Shown here: positions 62,476 through 64,000 of the stretch, piece by piece
Position numbering within the stretch: the stretch's first letter is position 1
Layout of the letters: every line of letters begins with the position of its first letter
DNA from: Trogon surrucura
Taxonomy: Eukaryota > Chordata > Aves > Trogoniformes > Trogonidae
Length of the DNA: 64,000 nucleotides
NCBI GenBank assembly: GCA_020746105.1
Contig: CM036619.1
Span: 73,521,635-73,585,634, forward strand
Direction of reading: 5' to 3'
Notes under the pieces: model-generated
Told to the model about the DNA's origin: nothing
Seen by the model: the letters and a program-made list of their open reading frames with translations, nothing else
Databases searched by the model: none
Position numbers and translations under genes: made by a program

Positions 62476-63458
62476 GAATCACAGAATGTCAGGGGTTGGA
62501 AGGGGCCTCGAAAGATCATCAAGTCCAATCCCCCTGCCAGAGCAGGAACGCCTAGATTATGCTACACAGGAACGTGTCCAGGCAGGTCTTGAATGTCTCC
62601 AGAGAAGGAGACTCCACAACCTCCCTGGGCAGCCTGTTCCAGTGCTCCGTCACCCTCACTGAGAAGAAGTTTCTTCTCGAGTTTAAGTGGAACCTCTTAT
62701 GTTCCAGTTTCAGCCCATTACCCCTTGTCCTATCAGTGGTTGTCACCGAGAAGAGCCTGGCTCCATCCTCGTGACACTCACCCTTGATATATCTGTAAAC
62801 ATTAATGAGGTCACCCCTCAGCCTCCTCTTCTCCAAACTAAAGAGCCCCAGCTCCCTCAGTCTTTTCTCATAAGGGAGATGCTCCACTCCCTTCACCATC
62901 TTTGTGGCTCTGTGCTGGACTCTCTCCAGCAGCTCCCTGTCCTTCTTGAACTGAGGGGCCCAGAACTGGACACAATATTCCAGATGGGGTCTCACCAGGG
63001 CAGAGTAGAGGGGAAGGAGAACCCCTCTCAACCTACTAACCACCCCCCTTCTAATACACGCCAGGATACCATTGACCTTCCTGGCCACAAGGGCACAGTG
63101 CTGGCTCATGGTCATCCTGCTGTCCACCAAGACTCCCAGGTCCCTTTCCCCTACACTGCTCTCTAATAAGTCATTCCCCAACTTATACTGGAACCTGGGG
63201 TTGTTCCTACCCAGATGCAAGACTCTACATTTATCCTTGTTATATTTCATTAAATTTTTCCCCGCCCAACCCTCCAACCTGTCCAGGTCTCGCTGAATGG
63301 CAGCACAGCCTTCTGGTGTGTCAGCCACTCCTCCCAGCTTGGTGTCATCAGCAAACTTGCTGATAGTACTCTCTAGTCCCTCATCCAAGTCATTCATGAA
63401 TATATTGAATAATACTGGTCCCAGTACCGACCCTTGAGGGACTCCACTGGATACAGTG
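62476..63458 (-). mobile_element. CR1 LINE, 3' portion, minus strand
   Basis: A young CR1 3' portion of about 980 bp. The left edge, GAATCACAGAATGTCAGG, carries antisense octamer sequence. By eye it is very similar to the 34.2 kb copy across its length. It runs up to ACTCCACTGGATACAG at 63456-63458, where similarity to the continuation in the 34.2 kb copy (GTTTCCAACC) ends and CR1 sequence of the opposite strand begins. Confidence 0.95.
62552..63458 (-). pseudogene. CR1 ORF2 C-terminal half
   Basis: An open frame from [18 protein letters not shown] (about residue 285 of the 34 kb fragment), with FADDTKLGG near its 40th codon, to the FLCSII-stop. It is uninterrupted over about 300 codons but lacks everything N-terminal, including the first catalytic aspartate block. 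The few codons beyond 63458 derive from the opposing CR1 segment. Confidence 0.93.
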
Positions 63459-64000
63459 GTTGGCATTCAAAGACCACTTCTTCGAGGCTCAGGATCAGTG
63501 CATCCCATCGGGTAGGAAATCAAGAAAGAGATCCAGGAGACCTGCATGGTTAACCAGGGATCTGCTGGGCAGACTCAGGTGGAAAGGGAGGGTGTATAAA
63601 TTGTGGAAGGAAGGGCTGGCCACTTGGGTGGAGCACAGGGCAGCTGTCAGGGAGTGCAGGGAGGCAATCAGAAAAACTAAGGCCTCCTTGGAGTTAAAAC
63701 TTGCAAGGGAGGTCAAAGACAACAAAAAGGGCTTCTTCAAATACATTGCTGACAAAACTAACACTAGAGGCAATGTAGACCCTCTGTTGAATGAGATGGG
63801 TGCCCTGGAGACAGAGGACAGAAAGAAGGCAGAGTTGCTGAATGCCTTCTTTGCCTCTGTCTAAACTATTGGAGACCGTCCTCAGAAGCCTCAGTCCCCT
63901 GAGGCCCCAGAGGAAGTCACGATAAAGGAGGAGTCTGCCCTGATTGATGAGGAGTGGGTTAAGGATCACTTTGAACACTTGAACATTCATAAATCCATGG
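63459..64000 (+). mobile_element. CR1 LINE segment, plus strand, runs off window
   Basis: Sense-strand CR1 from the linker upstream of the reverse transcriptase, joined head to head with the preceding element. It starts TGGTTGGCATTCAAAGACC (equivalent to TTGGTTAGCGTTCAGGG in the 34 kb copy) and continues past CATAAATCCATGG at the window end. By eye it is only about 80% similar to the equivalent part of the 34 kb copy, clearly more diverged than its left neighbour, suggesting another CR1 subfamily or age. Confidence 0.93.
63460..64000 (+). pseudogene. CR1 ORF2 linker region, partial
   Basis: The frame reads [51 protein letters not shown] and ELLNAFFASV, then an in-frame TAA at about 63862-63864 where the 34 kb copy has a tyrosine codon. 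After it the CR1 frame resumes (SPEAPEEV, then ALIDEEWVKDHFEHLNIHKSM) to the window edge. This is the region between the missing endonuclease and the reverse-transcriptase core. The stop makes it non-functional. Confidence 0.88.

Overview
This 64 kb window looks like AT-rich, non-coding avian nuclear DNA, either intergenic or deep intron. The bird assignment rests on the repeats. There are eight or nine pieces of CR1, the dominant LINE of birds and other sauropsids, several carrying its 3'-terminal octamer (ATTCTRTG type). There are also solo LTRs with the layout of avian endogenous retroviruses of ERVL type. No host protein-coding gene, rRNA or tRNA could be supported. Most of the longer open frames are CR1 ORF2 remnants or chance frames inside LTRs. 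Three young CR1 copies (34.2-36.4 kb, 53.6-54.7 kb and 62.5-63.5 kb) are nearly identical where they overlap, so CR1 was active fairly recently in this lineage. That would fit a CR1-rich group such as woodpeckers and relatives, but this is inference only.

Layout. 0-9 kb: a shrunken ERVL-type solo LTR (543-895), then about 7.7 kb of unannotated AT-rich DNA. 8.6-13.7 kb: a CR1 3' end on the minus strand, an exon-like block near 9.45-9.69 kb that I cannot identify, and two old opposed CR1 pieces around a GC-richer spacer. 14.6-23.5 kb: two solo LTRs of one family (14651-15836 plus; 22334-23504 minus), each with an exact 5-bp target duplication, with a short CR1 3' end between them. 23.5-34.2 kb: repeat-poor AT-rich DNA. 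34.2-36.9 kb: the longest CR1, with a 583-codon open reverse-transcriptase frame that keeps FADD, plus a short older CR1 3' end. 36.9-51.8 kb: repeat-poor AT-rich DNA with microsatellites. 51.8-58.6 kb: two LTRs of a second family in inverted orientation about 5 kb apart, with a young CR1 between them flanked by a 7-bp direct repeat. 58.6-62.5 kb: nothing recognised. 62.5-64 kb: two CR1 segments head to head, the right one running off the window.

The elements do not form a pathway. The window records repeated insertion by CR1 (target-primed reverse transcription) and by endogenous retroviruses later reduced to solo LTRs by LTR-LTR recombination. No new biological system was found. The items most worth checking are the head-to-head CR1 junction at 63458/63459, the 7-bp repeat flanking the CR1 at 53.6 kb, the two inverted LTR pairs, and the unassigned exon-like blocks.
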